DNA of 64,000 nucleotides from Faecalicoccus acidiformans (GCF_014202635.1 NZ_JACHHD010000013.1:1-64000), one strand, 5' to 3'. Shown: positions 26,133 through 35,536, numbered from the stretch's first letter. A program made the numbers and translations. Notes: generated by a model from the sequence alone, not told the origin.

Positions 26133-27336
26133 TGTTCTGATCCTTTCCTAATGTTTCTTGAAAAGCGGCCTTGTAAAAAGCGTTTCTTTCTTCAGGCGTT
26201 TTAAATCTTGCAGAAATTGTTACATCTCCCATAGTCGCAGCATATGCTTCCGGCAAGTAGATCGTACTTAGCCATTGATCTTTAAACATCTGTTCCAATT
26301 CTTTAACTCGGTATTTATACGAGATAGAATTTCTGCGTCCGGCAAAGCCCGCTGATTCTCTGGCAATGTTCATATAGTCTCCTTGCTGAGTGATCAAAAC
26401 CTGTGCCCAAATATCATAAACATCTAAGGATCCGGCATAATTCATTAAGTCCGGTGCAAAACCTCCCGGAGGACGGAAATTAACTTCTAAGCCAATTACA
26501 GTTCCTTTTTTTCCCAAACCTTTCTTTTCTTTGGTTAAACGGAAAAACTCGCAATGAAAGAACCGATTCTTTAAATGAAAGGCATGAATGGTACGCTGCG
26601 CAATATCGCGATATTCATCACTGATCGTAAAAGCTGTATAAGCCCCAATCGATTGCTGATACTGAACGCTATCCATACAGTTGCCTACATATTCTAGCGA
26701 ATTTAAATATCGTATTGTTCCTTGAGCATCGCAAATACCATCCAAAGTAAAAACATCGCCTTCAATATATTCTTCTAATATCATTTGAACTTTTGGCGCC
26801 ACATGGAGATATTTTTTAAGATCTTCATCATTTTTGATCGTATATGTAAAAGAAGCTCCCACCCCATGATCTGGCTTTAAAACAAGCGGATAGCCAATCT
26901 TGTGTGCAAATTCGAGAGCATTTTCTTCACTTTCCACAAGAGAATATCGCGCTGTTGGAATACCGGCATCCTCATAATATTTCTTCATAGCGGCTTTACT
27001 TTGATATTCTGTGATTGTTTTGAAATCAAATCCTGTTTTTACATTAAAATCATCGCGCAACTTTGCATCTAAGGATAACCAAGCTTCATTATTGGACTCG
27101 ATCCAATCGATCTTTCCATATTTAAATGTGAAATATCCCACAGCACGAATCATCTCGTCATAATTATTGAAGTTGTTAACAACATAACATTCATCAATGT
27201 TCTGAATCAGGTTCGGGTTTAGATTTTCATAAGCCGTGTCCACAATAGCAAGCACTGTGGCACCATACTTTTTTAACCCTCTGCAAAAGAGCCAATAATT
27301 ATCTGGGTAATTGGGTGAAATCAATACAAAGTTCAT
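26116..27336 (-). CDS. ATP-grasp ligase-like protein
   Basis: 406 residues. The central part is an ATP-grasp fold: YPLVLKPDHGVGASFTYTIK (Lys-containing ATP loop), ILEEYIEGDVFTLDGICD, and the metal-binding end GLEVNFRPPGGFAPDLMNYA. An N-terminal Rossmann-like region reads VLISPNYPDNYWLFCRGLKK. These enzymes join a carboxylate to an amine or thiol through an acyl-phosphate; the substrates here are unknown. ATGA overlap with the upstream Nudix gene, AAAGGAG ribosome site. Similar proteins are usually annotated only as ATP-grasp domain proteins. Confidence 0.85.
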   Translation of the reverse strand: MNFVLISPNYPDNYWLFCRGLKKYGATVLAIVDTAYENLNPNLIQNIDECYVVNNFNNYDEMIRAVGYFTFKYGKIDWIESNNEAWLSLDAKLRDDFNVKTGFDFKTITEYQSKAAMKKYYEDAGIPTARYSLVESEENALEFAHKIGYPLVLKPDHGVGASFTYTIKNDEDLKKYLHVAPKVQMILEEYIEGDVFTLDGICDAQGTIRYLNSLEYVGNCMDSVQYQQSIGAYTAFTISDEYRDIAQRTIHAFHLKNRFFHCEFFRLTKEKKGLGKKGTVIGLEVNFRPPGGFAPDLMNYAGSLDVYDIWAQVLITQQGDYMNIARESAGFAGRRNSISYKYRVKELEQMFKDQWLSTIYLPEAYAATMGDVTISARFKTPEERNAFYKAAFQETLGKDQNSDLKV

Positions 27337-27851
27337 ACATTTTTCTCCTTTAATATCGCATGATCGATTGCCATGATGGTTTTGGCATCGAGGATAGTTC
27401 CGTTTCTAGTCATTTCATAAGCTTCATGAATAGGAATCCATTTACATTCGATTTCTTCGTCTTCATCCATTGTCAGTCTGTTTTTAACCGGAATCGGATC
27501 AATTGCTTCATAAATCCAGATTCTCTCATCGCAAAAACCAGGTGTTGAGAAAAAAGATTGTATCAGACTCAGTTCCTTACAAGTATATCCGGCTTCTTCA
27601 TTAAGTTCGCGTAAGCCAGCTTGAAGAGGATCCTCGCCATATTCCAGTTTTCCGGCAGGAATCTCTAGTGTGATCTGATCTATGGCGGGCCGCATCTGCT
27701 GGACCAAAAGTATCTTGCGATCAACGATAACTAAGATTCCAACGCCGCCAGGATGACGGATGATATCTCGAAGATAATCTTTTCCTTTAATTTGGATTGT
27801 TTTTTGGTTCAAAGAGAAGATCGATCCATTGTAAATTGTTTTTTCTTCCAT
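27333..27851 (-). CDS. Nudix hydrolase, ADP-ribose pyrophosphatase type
   Basis: 172 residues. The Nudix box is complete: GKLEYGEDPLQAGLRELNEE then AGY, fitting G-x5-E-x7-R-E-x2-E-E-x-G. The preceding RDIIRHPGGVGILVI and PAIDQITLEIPAG are typical of NudF-like ADP-ribose/ADP-sugar pyrophosphatases. It is the first gene of the four-gene overlapping operon. ADP-ribose is the default substrate by family; a dedicated ADP-linked intermediate of the operon is possible. Confidence 0.9.
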   Translation of the reverse strand: MEEKTIYNGSIFSLNQKTIQIKGKDYLRDIIRHPGGVGILVIVDRKILLVQQMRPAIDQITLEIPAGKLEYGEDPLQAGLRELNEEAGYTCKELSLIQSFFSTPGFCDERIWIYEAIDPIPVKNRLTMDEDEEIECKWIPIHEAYEMTRNGTILDAKTIMAIDHAILKEKNV

Positions 27852-27894
27852 GAACTTTCATCTTCTTTCATTAGTTTTCATTATAGCAAAATAA

Positions 27895-27917
27895 AAGGCT
27901 CTCGAAAAGAGAACCTT
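27895..27917 (-). terminator. Terminator overlapping the stop of the pseudo-amidase gene
   Basis: AAGGCTCTC (27895-27903) and GAGAACCTT (27909-27917) form a stem with one mismatch and a GAAAA loop; the A-run on the left gives the minus-strand U-tract. Confidence 0.65.
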
Positions 27918-28635
27918 AATTAATTTCCATTAAAATAGCTTCCGAAACAGCTCTGGCAATCAAGTCTTGAAAATGTTCGTCTGTAAGATTTTGAACATCT
28001 TGTTCGTTTGTCAGATATCCGATTTGAATCAGTAATGATGGTAAATCTGCATCTTGTAGAATCGAGAAGTTTTCATAATGATCACTATCAAGCCCATCAA
28101 AACGCGAATAGTTGATAGCCATGAGTTTGTCATTGATCGTATTGGCCAAATCGATCAGATTCTCATCAGGGTGTGTAAAAAAAGAATATCCCTTTATCGT
28201 TGTATCGACATCATCTGCCATCTGAATGCTGATTAAGTAGTCTGCCTGATTTTGTTTTGCGATCTGCACACGTTGATTTTCGTTTCCGCCTTCGCTTGTT
28301 TCCGTGATCGTAGAGTCATCGGATCTGGTATACACAACATTATAGTCGGCTTGTGACAAATATTCTCCAATTTTTAAAACCAAAGCCAAATTTAGATCTT
28401 TTTCCATAGTCTCATCATTGACTACATAACCAGTATCATTACCGCCGTTTGCTGCATCTAAACATATCGTCGCCTTTGACTCGGATAAACCAATATCGAT
28501 ATTATCATTGGTTCTTGCCTGTGATGTTGTATTCGTAGGAGTGCGAAGATTGGGATCTTGATTGGAAGAAAGATTAGGTTGAACGATCAAAGCCATGAAC
28601 AAAGCAATTATTAAAAACCATATAGCTCTTTTCAT
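27916..28635 (-). CDS. Amidase_3-fold protein lacking catalytic ligands
   Basis: 239 residues. One N-terminal membrane segment (residues 4-20) acts as anchor or signal. The rest aligns by eye with N-acetylmuramoyl-L-alanine amidases (amidase_3): ATICLDAANGGNDTGYV, MEKDLNLALVLKIGEYL, ADYLISIQMADD, LLIQIGYLTNEQDVQNL. The zinc His of DxGHGG is Asn63, the second His (SIHxNA) is Gln138, and the catalytic Glu of the LIExGYLTN region is Gln204; only Glu78 of the ligand set remains. It is therefore probably inactive, perhaps a muropeptide-binding or regulatory protein. It is transcribed divergently from scpA. Length and frame are intact, arguing against a pseudogene. Confidence 0.85.
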   Translation of the reverse strand: MKRAIWFLIIALFMALIVQPNLSSNQDPNLRTPTNTTSQARTNDNIDIGLSESKATICLDAANGGNDTGYVVNDETMEKDLNLALVLKIGEYLSQADYNVVYTRSDDSTITETSEGGNENQRVQIAKQNQADYLISIQMADDVDTTIKGYSFFTHPDENLIDLANTINDKLMAINYSRFDGLDSDHYENFSILQDADLPSLLIQIGYLTNEQDVQNLTDEHFQDLIARAVSEAILMEIN

Positions 28636-28744
28636 TCCATCACCCCTTAAATTGTTATCATCATATCATAAATCTTCTATTTACGCATCCTTGCCGTTCT
28701 TTCTTGTTTGTCTAAAATTTGATATACTTTTAAGCGGTGATAAC

Positions 28745-29479
28745 ATGGAATTTAAAATCACAATAGATCAGTTTGAAGGCCCGTTGGATTTGATGCTGCA
28801 TCTGATCAAAGAAAACAAACTGGACCTTTTTGATTTGGATATGCTCATACTTGCAGATCAGTATATTCACTATATCCATCAAATGGAGGATATGCATTTA
28901 GAAGTTGCTAGTGAATATTTGATCGAATTAAGCAGTTTGATTGAATATAAAAGTCGAAAACTTCTTCCAAGAGAGGAAGTCGTTGTAGACGATGATTACG
29001 AAGAAGTGGAAAGAGACCGTTTAGTTTCGCGACTTTTGGAGTACCAAAAGTTTAAAGAAGTAACTATGGATCTCAAGGATTCTTATGAGAAAAGGCAGCT
29101 GCATTATACGCGCCCACAAGCTTCATTGGCATCGCAATGGTCTATCCCGATCCAACAAGAGCAATTATCGCCTCAATCACCATATGAATTAATGAAAGCT
29201 ATGAATCGTGTGATTCAACGGAAGATTTTATTGGAACCTTATGAAACAAAAGTTACAATCAAAGAAATGTCTCTAGAAGATCGGCGTTCTATGATCTTGC
29301 CTCGAATACAGACTATGAAAGAGCCTTTCCTTTTTGATGATCTTTGTGACGATTGTACTGATCTTCATATGTTGATCGTTACATTTTTGGCAGTTTTAGA
29401 TTTGATCTACCAGAAACAACTAACATTTACTTTGACGGACGATGATAAGATCGTGCTTAGAAAGGATGACACTGTATGA
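28745..29479 (+). CDS. scpA: Segregation and condensation protein A
   Basis: 244 residues from the ATG at 28745; the open frame upstream overlaps the divergent gene's promoter. The family start FKITIDQFEGPLDLMLHLIK and the kleisin helices LIELSSLIEYKSRKLLP are clear. ScpA bridges SMC heads and binds ScpB in the bacterial condensin. GGTGATA upstream serves as ribosome site. Overlaps scpB in ATGA. Confidence 0.94.
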   Translation: MEFKITIDQFEGPLDLMLHLIKENKLDLFDLDMLILADQYIHYIHQMEDMHLEVASEYLIELSSLIEYKSRKLLPREEVVVDDDYEEVERDRLVSRLLEYQKFKEVTMDLKDSYEKRQLHYTRPQASLASQWSIPIQQEQLSPQSPYELMKAMNRVIQRKILLEPYETKVTIKEMSLEDRRSMILPRIQTMKEPFLFDDLCDDCTDLHMLIVTFLAVLDLIYQKQLTFTLTDDDKIVLRKDDTV

Positions 29480-30021
29480 CAGAATATAAACCAATTGTAG
29501 AAGGTTTGATTTTTTTAAGTGGAGAAGAAGGGCTTTCTTATCAACAGATTAAACAGGCTGTCAACTGTGATTCGGATTCTGTTCTTAAATCTCTTTTAGA
29601 TGAATTAAAACAAGAATATCAAAATCAGGAACATGGTTTTGAACTGGTTGAATATGCAAGCCGTTATAAATTTGTCACAAAAGAAAGCGTATATCCTTAC
29701 GGACAGAAGTTGTTTGAATCGATAAAAACTCCTACGCTTTCCCAGGCGGCTTTAGAAACACTGGCAATCATCGCTTATAAACAACCGATCACACGAGTGG
29801 AGATTGAAGAGATTCGAGGCGTCAATTGTGAGATGATGTTAAAAAAACTGCAGGTTCGCGGCTTAATAGACGCAAAAGACCGGTTGGACGCAGTCGGGAA
29901 GCCGTTATTATATTGTGTAACCGATGCATTCTTGGATGCTTTTCAGTTAGAGACTTTGGCAGAACTGCCGGATCTTCCAACGATTGCACAAGATGATGAA
30001 TTATTCAAGGAGGATGCTTAA
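29476..30021 (+). CDS. scpB: Segregation and condensation protein B
   Basis: 181 residues with tandem winged-helix domains. Hallmark TLSQAALETLAIIAYKQPIT and RVEIEEIRGVN are at about residues 93-120. It partners with ScpA in SMC condensin. Its TAA shares a base with the ATG of rluB. Confidence 0.95.
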   Translation: MTEYKPIVEGLIFLSGEEGLSYQQIKQAVNCDSDSVLKSLLDELKQEYQNQEHGFELVEYASRYKFVTKESVYPYGQKLFESIKTPTLSQAALETLAIIAYKQPITRVEIEEIRGVNCEMMLKKLQVRGLIDAKDRLDAVGKPLLYCVTDAFLDAFQLETLAELPDLPTIAQDDELFKEDA

Positions 30022-30749
30022 TGGAACGTTTACAAAAAATCATCGCTCAATCCGGTTATTGTTCTCGTCGCAAGGCAGAAGATCTGATTCTACAGGGAAG
30101 AGTAAAAGTCAACGGAAAAACTGTCGATATATTAGGAACCAAGGTACGTCCTCAAGATGATATACAAATCGATGGGAAACGTATTGAAAAAGAAGAGAAG
30201 ATCTATTATGTCATAAACAAACCAAAGGGTTGTGTTACGACCAGTAAAGATCAATTCAATCGAAAGACAGTTCTGGATTATATCCCGGTCAAGGAAAGAA
30301 TTTATCCGGTTGGACGATTGGATTACGATACCAGCGGCGTATTATTTTTAACTAATGATGGACAGTTTACCAATCAGATGATCCATCCAAGGTATCATTT
30401 ACCTAAAACGTATTTAGTCAATTTACAAGGGCTCCTTTCGGAACAAGATATCCGCAATCTTCGAAAAGGACTCCATACAAAAGAAGCCGATTATCAGCCT
30501 TGTCGTGTTCATATGTTAGAAACGGATCCTATATTACATAGATGTCGATTTGAATTGACAATTTATGAAGGAAAAAACCACCAGGTCAAAAAAATGATGG
30601 AAGCTTTGGGTCATCGTGTTCTCCGTTTACACAGAACCCGTTTTGGCTTTATTAGTGCAGACGATTTAAAACCTGGTGAATATCGGCGATTAAAACCTTT
30701 TGAAGTTAAGAAACTCAAAAACCTCAGCATGCAAGGAGGTTCTAAATGA
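30021..30749 (+). CDS. rluB: rRNA pseudouridine synthase, RluB family
   Basis: 242 residues. N-terminal S4 RNA-binding domain (IIAQSGYCSRRKAEDLILQG), then the RsuA/RluB catalytic domain with its Asp in YPVGRLDYDTSGVLFLTNDG. Modifies uridine in 23S rRNA helix 93 by family. The scpAB-rluB order is common in Firmicutes. Ends in an ATGA overlap with rsmE. Confidence 0.94.
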   Translation: MERLQKIIAQSGYCSRRKAEDLILQGRVKVNGKTVDILGTKVRPQDDIQIDGKRIEKEEKIYYVINKPKGCVTTSKDQFNRKTVLDYIPVKERIYPVGRLDYDTSGVLFLTNDGQFTNQMIHPRYHLPKTYLVNLQGLLSEQDIRNLRKGLHTKEADYQPCRVHMLETDPILHRCRFELTIYEGKNHQVKKMMEALGHRVLRLHRTRFGFISADDLKPGEYRRLKPFEVKKLKNLSMQGGSK

Positions 30750-31474
30750 AACAAGTATTTGTAGATGATCCGTGTATGCTTCACGCATCGATTTCTTTAG
30801 ACCCTAAACAGGCACATCATCTTTTTGATGTGTTACGCATTCAAAAAAAAGAAACGATTCGAGTAGTCAGCAAAAAAGGAGGGACCTTTTTAGCACACCC
30901 TCTTGATAAACCATATTTATATGTTTTTGATGAAATCGAAGTTCCTCGCAGCGCGAAACACATTACACTTTGTGCTTCTTTGATCAAACAGGATCGTTTT
31001 GAATTGATGTTGCAGAAAGCTTGTGAATTGGGCGTGACAAAAATAGTTCCGTTTACTTCGGCATATAGTATTATCCGGATCGATCCAAAAAAAATCGATA
31101 AAAAAACAGAGCGTTGGCAACAGATCATTTTTGATGCATGTAAACAATGCAACCGGAATGATCTTGTGGAGTTGGAGGCCATTCAAAATATTGAAACGTT
31201 ACACAATTATCAACAAGATTGTAATTTGGTTTGCTATGAAAAACAAAATGATCCTTCTTTTCATATTTCTCATTTGTTAAAAAGAGATCCTGCCAGTGTA
31301 ACGATCGTGATTGGCCCAGAAGGCGGGTTCGATGTCAATGAAATTGATATACTGCAAGACGATCATTTTATCCCTGTATCCTTAGGAAACAGAATCTTGC
31401 GTGCAGAGACAGCCGCCTTCTATGCTTTATCCTGTATTGATTATCAACATTCCTTGTCAAAGGAGGAAAAATAA
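30746..31474 (+). CDS. rsmE: 16S rRNA (uracil-1498-N3)-methyltransferase
   Basis: 242 residues of the SPOUT knotted methyltransferase class. SAM-binding knot: VTIVIGPEGGFDVNEID and VSLGNRILRAETAAFYAL at the C-terminal end; N-terminal PUA-like part begins with DDPCMLHASISLDPKQAHH. Starts at the stop of rluB and ends directly before mtaB. Confidence 0.94.
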   Translation: MKQVFVDDPCMLHASISLDPKQAHHLFDVLRIQKKETIRVVSKKGGTFLAHPLDKPYLYVFDEIEVPRSAKHITLCASLIKQDRFELMLQKACELGVTKIVPFTSAYSIIRIDPKKIDKKTERWQQIIFDACKQCNRNDLVELEAIQNIETLHNYQQDCNLVCYEKQNDPSFHISHLLKRDPASVTIVIGPEGGFDVNEIDILQDDHFIPVSLGNRILRAETAAFYALSCIDYQHSLSKEEK

Positions 31475-32773
31475 ATGCGGATTTCAATCACGACATTAGG
31501 TTGTAAAGTCAACGCGTACGAATCCAACTATTATGCGCAACAGCTTCAAGAACACGGATTCAAGGTTGTAAATTCAGATGAAAAAGCCGATCTTTGTATC
31601 ATCAATACGTGTACTGTCACTAATACTGCGGCGTCAAAATCGAGGCAAAAAATACACGCTTTAAAAAAAAGAAATCCAAACGCTTTGATCGTTGTAGTTG
31701 GCTGTTATGCACAAAATGCAACTCGCGAACAGCGAGAAGAATTAAAAGCAGATCTGATCATTGGAGCAAAATATAAAAACCAGCTAGTCTCTTTGATTCA
31801 ATCTTTGATTGAAGAACATCAAGCAAAAGATTTAGTTGGAGATATTTCAGATTTTACTCAATTTGAAGAAATGCCGATCCATGTTTTCGAATCCAAGCAT
31901 CGTGCTTTTTTAAAAATCGAGGATGGATGTAATCAATTTTGTACATATTGTGCTATACCTTATGCCAGAGGACCGCAGCGTTCTTTAAGATTTGAACAAG
32001 TGGTTTCGATCGCAAAAGAGCTTGCACAAAAGGGACATCGTGAAATCGTTCTGACCGGAATTCATACCGGGCGATATTATGATCAAGGGAAAACACTCAG
32101 CGATCTTTTAAAAGTATTATTAGAAGAAGTGGACGAAAATGTTTATTTTCGCATCTCCAGTATTGAAATCACAGAAGTAGATGATGCTTTAATAGATTTG
32201 ATGAAACATCATAAACAACTTTGTCATCATCTGCATATTCCTGTACAATCTGGATGTAACAAGACATTGAAGAGAATGAATAGACCTTATACGATTGAAG
32301 AGTTTATCGCTCGATTGGATCAAATTCGCAAAGAAATCCCAGATATTTCTATTTCGACAGATGTGATCTGTGGATTTGTACAAGAAAGCGATGAAGAGTT
32401 TCAAACAACATTAAAAAATATGGAAAGGTGCTCTTTTTCATTTATGCATGTGTTCCCATATTCAAAAAGAAACGGGACCAAAGCGAGTACTATGAAGGGC
32501 GAAATTCATGGATCCGTTGTGAAAGAAAGAGTGGCTCAATTGTTAAAATTGTCTTCACAACTTCGTTATAAAGATATGATGCGATTCTCTCCCTTGGAAG
32601 TTTTGATAGAAAAACAGGATCCGAGCGGTGTTTATCATGGGTATTCATCTCAATATCACCCTGTGCAGATTTATTCCGAAAAATCATTAACGGGGCGAAT
32701 TCATTGTCAATGGGATCGAATTGAGAATAATGTTTATATCGTAAATCAGAAAGAAGGTTGTCTATGCGATTAA
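31475..32773 (+). CDS. mtaB: tRNA t6A37 methylthiotransferase
   Basis: 432 residues. UPF0004 domain with GCKVNAYESN and CIINTCTVTNTAA Cys ligands, the radical-SAM motif DGCNQFCTYCAIPYARG, and a C-terminal TRAM-like region. Adds methylthio to t6A37 in tRNAs reading ANN codons. ATG immediately follows the rsmE stop, with AAAGGAGG in the end of rsmE. Confidence 0.94.
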   Translation: MRISITTLGCKVNAYESNYYAQQLQEHGFKVVNSDEKADLCIINTCTVTNTAASKSRQKIHALKKRNPNALIVVVGCYAQNATREQREELKADLIIGAKYKNQLVSLIQSLIEEHQAKDLVGDISDFTQFEEMPIHVFESKHRAFLKIEDGCNQFCTYCAIPYARGPQRSLRFEQVVSIAKELAQKGHREIVLTGIHTGRYYDQGKTLSDLLKVLLEEVDENVYFRISSIEITEVDDALIDLMKHHKQLCHHLHIPVQSGCNKTLKRMNRPYTIEEFIARLDQIRKEIPDISISTDVICGFVQESDEEFQTTLKNMERCSFSFMHVFPYSKRNGTKASTMKGEIHGSVVKERVAQLLKLSSQLRYKDMMRFSPLEVLIEKQDPSGVYHGYSSQYHPVQIYSEKSLTGRIHCQWDRIENNVYIVNQKEGCLCD

Positions 32774-34224
32774 GTAAGCTTTTTAAAAATGCTCCTACTG
32801 TCAATATTACCGGACTTTGTTTGGATTCCCGAAAAGTTAAAAAAGGAGATATGTATTTCTGTTTGCCCGGCATGACATTCGATGGTCATGATTTCATTCC
32901 TCAAGCCATTGAAAAGGGAGCTATCGCCATCGTACATTCCAAAGATATCATCGACAAATTGCCGGGAGTCATTTATATACAGGTTGAAGATGTCACCGCA
33001 TGTATGAACCAATGTGCTCGTCTGTTTTATTCTAAGCCCTCTGACAAGATGACGATGTACGGAATCACTGGAACCAACGGTAAAAGCTCATGTGCCAATA
33101 TAATTAAGTATATTCGTGATTTAAAAGAACCGTGTGGATATATCGGAACTATTGCGATCGAGTACGGAAAAGTTCGCATCGCTCCAGATCTTACCACACC
33201 GGATACTTTATTTCTTCAAAGAAAGCTGAGCGATATGGTTCGTGCCGGAATGAAATCTTGTGCTTTAGAGGTGAGCAGTCATGGGTTATCGCAGCATCGC
33301 GTGGATGGCATCCGTTTTGATGTGGCTATCTTTACGAATTTAACCTATGATCATCTTGATTTTCATGGAACTATAGAAAATTATTTTGAAGCGAAATCTA
33401 TTTTGTTTAAGGAACTTGTCAAAGAAGACGGGGTTTCGATCCTGAATATTGATGACGATCGATATGAAGATTTGAAAGAATGCTCTAAGGCACGTGTTGT
33501 TTCTTATGGTATTGAGCAGAATTGCGATTATCGAGCAATCAACATTCATGAAAATGCGAAATCGACCTCTTTTGATCTTGTCTATAAGGGGCAAAAATAT
33601 CCGGTGAAGACAAGTCTGGTTGCGCGATACAATGTCTATAATCTTTTAGCTTGCATTGCTGCTTTACATGAAACCGGAATGAGTTTGCCTGTTATTCTGC
33701 AATCTTGTACAAAGATTCCTCAAATTGATGGACGAATGGAACAAATTGAGTGTGGACAACCATTTCATGTCGTTGTCGATTTTGCTCATACACCGGATGG
33801 CATGGAACAAATGCTTCGATATGGGCGCCAAGTTGCGGCTGATAAAGGGCGCGTGATCACTGTCTTTGGTTCTGCCGGGAAGCGTGATATCGCCAAACGA
33901 AAAGTATTTGGGGAATTAGCGGACAAGTATGCCGATTTGATTATCTTAACAGAAGATGATCCCCGCGATGAAAATCCTAAAGATATTGCGAATCAGATCA
34001 AGGAAGGAATTCAGAATAAGCCGAATCTTTTTGTAGAGGATCGTTATGAAGCTATACGCCAGGCAATCGATAATGCATCAAAAGGCGATGTCGTTTTAAT
34101 TCTTGGAAAAGGGGATGAGCCTTTTATGTATCATGAAAGCGGTCGAGTTCCTTGGACTGGAGACAATATTTGTGCTTTAGAATGCTTAAAAGCATCTGGA
34201 TATGGCGAAAATAACAATTCCTAA
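32764..34224 (+). CDS. murE: UDP-N-acetylmuramyl-tripeptide synthetase
   Basis: 486 residues from the ATG at 32764, which overlaps mtaB by 10 bases and has AAAGAAGG upstream; a TTG two codons earlier is an alternative. Mur ligase hallmarks: GITGTNGKSSCANII (ATP loop), SSHGLSQHRVDG, TNLTYDHLDFHG. It adds the third amino acid of the peptidoglycan stem. The substrate-specificity loop reads TEDDPRDENP, between the DNPR motif of meso-diaminopimelate enzymes and the Asp-Asp-Pro forms of lysine enzymes, so the amino acid cannot be stated. Confidence 0.93.
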   Translation: MRLSKLFKNAPTVNITGLCLDSRKVKKGDMYFCLPGMTFDGHDFIPQAIEKGAIAIVHSKDIIDKLPGVIYIQVEDVTACMNQCARLFYSKPSDKMTMYGITGTNGKSSCANIIKYIRDLKEPCGYIGTIAIEYGKVRIAPDLTTPDTLFLQRKLSDMVRAGMKSCALEVSSHGLSQHRVDGIRFDVAIFTNLTYDHLDFHGTIENYFEAKSILFKELVKEDGVSILNIDDDRYEDLKECSKARVVSYGIEQNCDYRAINIHENAKSTSFDLVYKGQKYPVKTSLVARYNVYNLLACIAALHETGMSLPVILQSCTKIPQIDGRMEQIECGQPFHVVVDFAHTPDGMEQMLRYGRQVAADKGRVITVFGSAGKRDIAKRKVFGELADKYADLIILTEDDPRDENPKDIANQIKEGIQNKPNLFVEDRYEAIRQAIDNASKGDVVLILGKGDEPFMYHESGRVPWTGDNICALECLKASGYGENNNS

Positions 34225-34255
34225 CGATTTTCTTGGCCAAATCGGTCTTTCAAAC

Positions 34256-34284
34256 TTGAAATCGGGGAATTGGTTTGCTATAAT
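34256..34284 (+). promoter_or_regulatory. Promoter of rpsU
   Basis: TTGAAA (34256-34261), exactly 17 bases, then TATAAT (34279-34284), preceded by TGC as an extended -10. A near-consensus sigma-A promoter. Confidence 0.85.
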
Positions 34285-34320
34285 TCGAATGGTTATTAAC
34301 TCAGGAAGGGAGGTTATTTG

Positions 34321-34500
34321 ATGCCAAAGGTAGTTCTTAAAGAGAACGAACAGCTTGATGATGCATTAAGAAGATTCAAGCGTCAGGTTTCTCGAAACGG
34401 CACCCTTGCTGAGGCCCGAAAAAGAGAATTTTACGTTAAACCAGGTGTACGCAGAAAGTTGAAATCGGAAGCTGCACGCAAAGCACGTAGAGGAAAATAA
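34321..34500 (+). CDS. rpsU: 30S ribosomal protein S21
   Basis: 59 residues, basic, full length: [20 protein letters not shown] and a C-terminal [20 protein letters not shown] precedes the ATG at 34321; an in-frame TTG just before it is not the start. Own promoter upstream and a weak hairpin downstream. Confidence 0.97.
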   Translation: MPKVVLKENEQLDDALRRFKRQVSRNGTLAEARKREFYVKPGVRRKLKSEAARKARRGK

Positions 34501-34502
34501 GG

Positions 34503-34525
34503 ATCTGCATATTGCAGATTCTTTT
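34503..34525 (+). terminator. Hairpin after rpsU
   Basis: ATCTGCA (34503-34509) pairs with TGCAGAT (34513-34519), then TCTTTTT. A short stem, probably leaky, so phoH may be partly cotranscribed. Confidence 0.65.
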
Positions 34526-34543
34526 TGTGTTATAGGAGGACAC

Positions 34544-35494
34544 ATGGCCTTTCATACTATAGATCTATCTGACAAGGATTTCGAATCGATTCAACAGTTT
34601 ATCGGATTCGAAGATGAGAATTTATCCGAATTAAAACGTTTTTTTAAATGTGATTTCATTTTACGGGATCAAATGTTGAAATATGAATCTGAACAGGTTT
34701 ATCAAATTCAACAGGTAATTCAGGCATGTTTCCAATTGATCGATCGGCACAGGGTTCTATCTCGACAAGATATAGCCTATCTTTGCCGGTTGTCTATAGA
34801 AGGAAAACTAGAACATTTTAAACCGTCTCATCTTCAAATGGTTGCGAAAACTAAATCTGGTAAAGTAATTTATCCCAAAACTTTAGGACAAGCTATTCTA
34901 TGTGAAGCTTTTCGACATAACGATATTGTATTTGCTACGGGTGTAGCAGGAACTGGAAAAACGTATTTAGCCGTATGCCATGCTGTCAATGCTTTAAAAG
35001 AACATAAGATCGAAAAAATTATTTTAACGCGTCCCGCTGTTGAAGCCGGAGAATCTTTAGGCTTTTTACCTGGTGATATGAAAGAGAAGGTCGATCCTTA
35101 CTTACGGCCGTTATATGACGCATTATATGATATGCTTGGTGTTGAAATGGTCGAAAAGCTGATCGAAAAACAAGTTATCGAAATTGCGCCGCTGGCCTTT
35201 ATGCGAGGGCGAACATTGAATAAAGCCATCGTTATTTTGGATGAAGCGCAAAATACGACAAAATCACAAATGAAGATGTTTTTGACTCGCATGGGTAACG
35301 AAGCACAAATGATCATAAATGGGGATATTACTCAAATTGATTTGATTCGCAAAGAAGATTCGGGCTTAGTACAGGCTACCAAGATCTTAAAAGATATTGA
35401 TCGAATTGAAATCGTTCATATGCAAAATGCAGATGTTGTCCGGCATCCGCTCGTGCAAAAAATTATTGAACGGTATGCAGAGATTGAAAAATAA
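34544..35494 (+). CDS. phoH: PhoH-family ATPase
   Basis: 316 residues. Walker [16 protein letters not shown], Walker [13 protein letters not shown] and the following KMFLTRMG are typical of PhoH proteins, RNA-linked ATPases of uncertain role. AGGAGG precedes the ATG. No ybeY or era homologue follows, unlike many Firmicutes; yebC is next. Confidence 0.92.
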   Translation: MAFHTIDLSDKDFESIQQFIGFEDENLSELKRFFKCDFILRDQMLKYESEQVYQIQQVIQACFQLIDRHRVLSRQDIAYLCRLSIEGKLEHFKPSHLQMVAKTKSGKVIYPKTLGQAILCEAFRHNDIVFATGVAGTGKTYLAVCHAVNALKEHKIEKIILTRPAVEAGESLGFLPGDMKEKVDPYLRPLYDALYDMLGVEMVEKLIEKQVIEIAPLAFMRGRTLNKAIVILDEAQNTTKSQMKMFLTRMGNEAQMIINGDITQIDLIRKEDSGLVQATKILKDIDRIEIVHMQNADVVRHPLVQKIIERYAEIEK

Positions 35495-35536
35495 AATTCT
35501 GTAAGCTATACTAGAAAGGAATTTGAGGTGAAATAA

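Noticed and set aside
27916-28635. Active N-acetylmuramoyl-L-alanine amidase
   Set aside because: Both zinc His and the catalytic Glu are replaced, so only the fold can be claimed.
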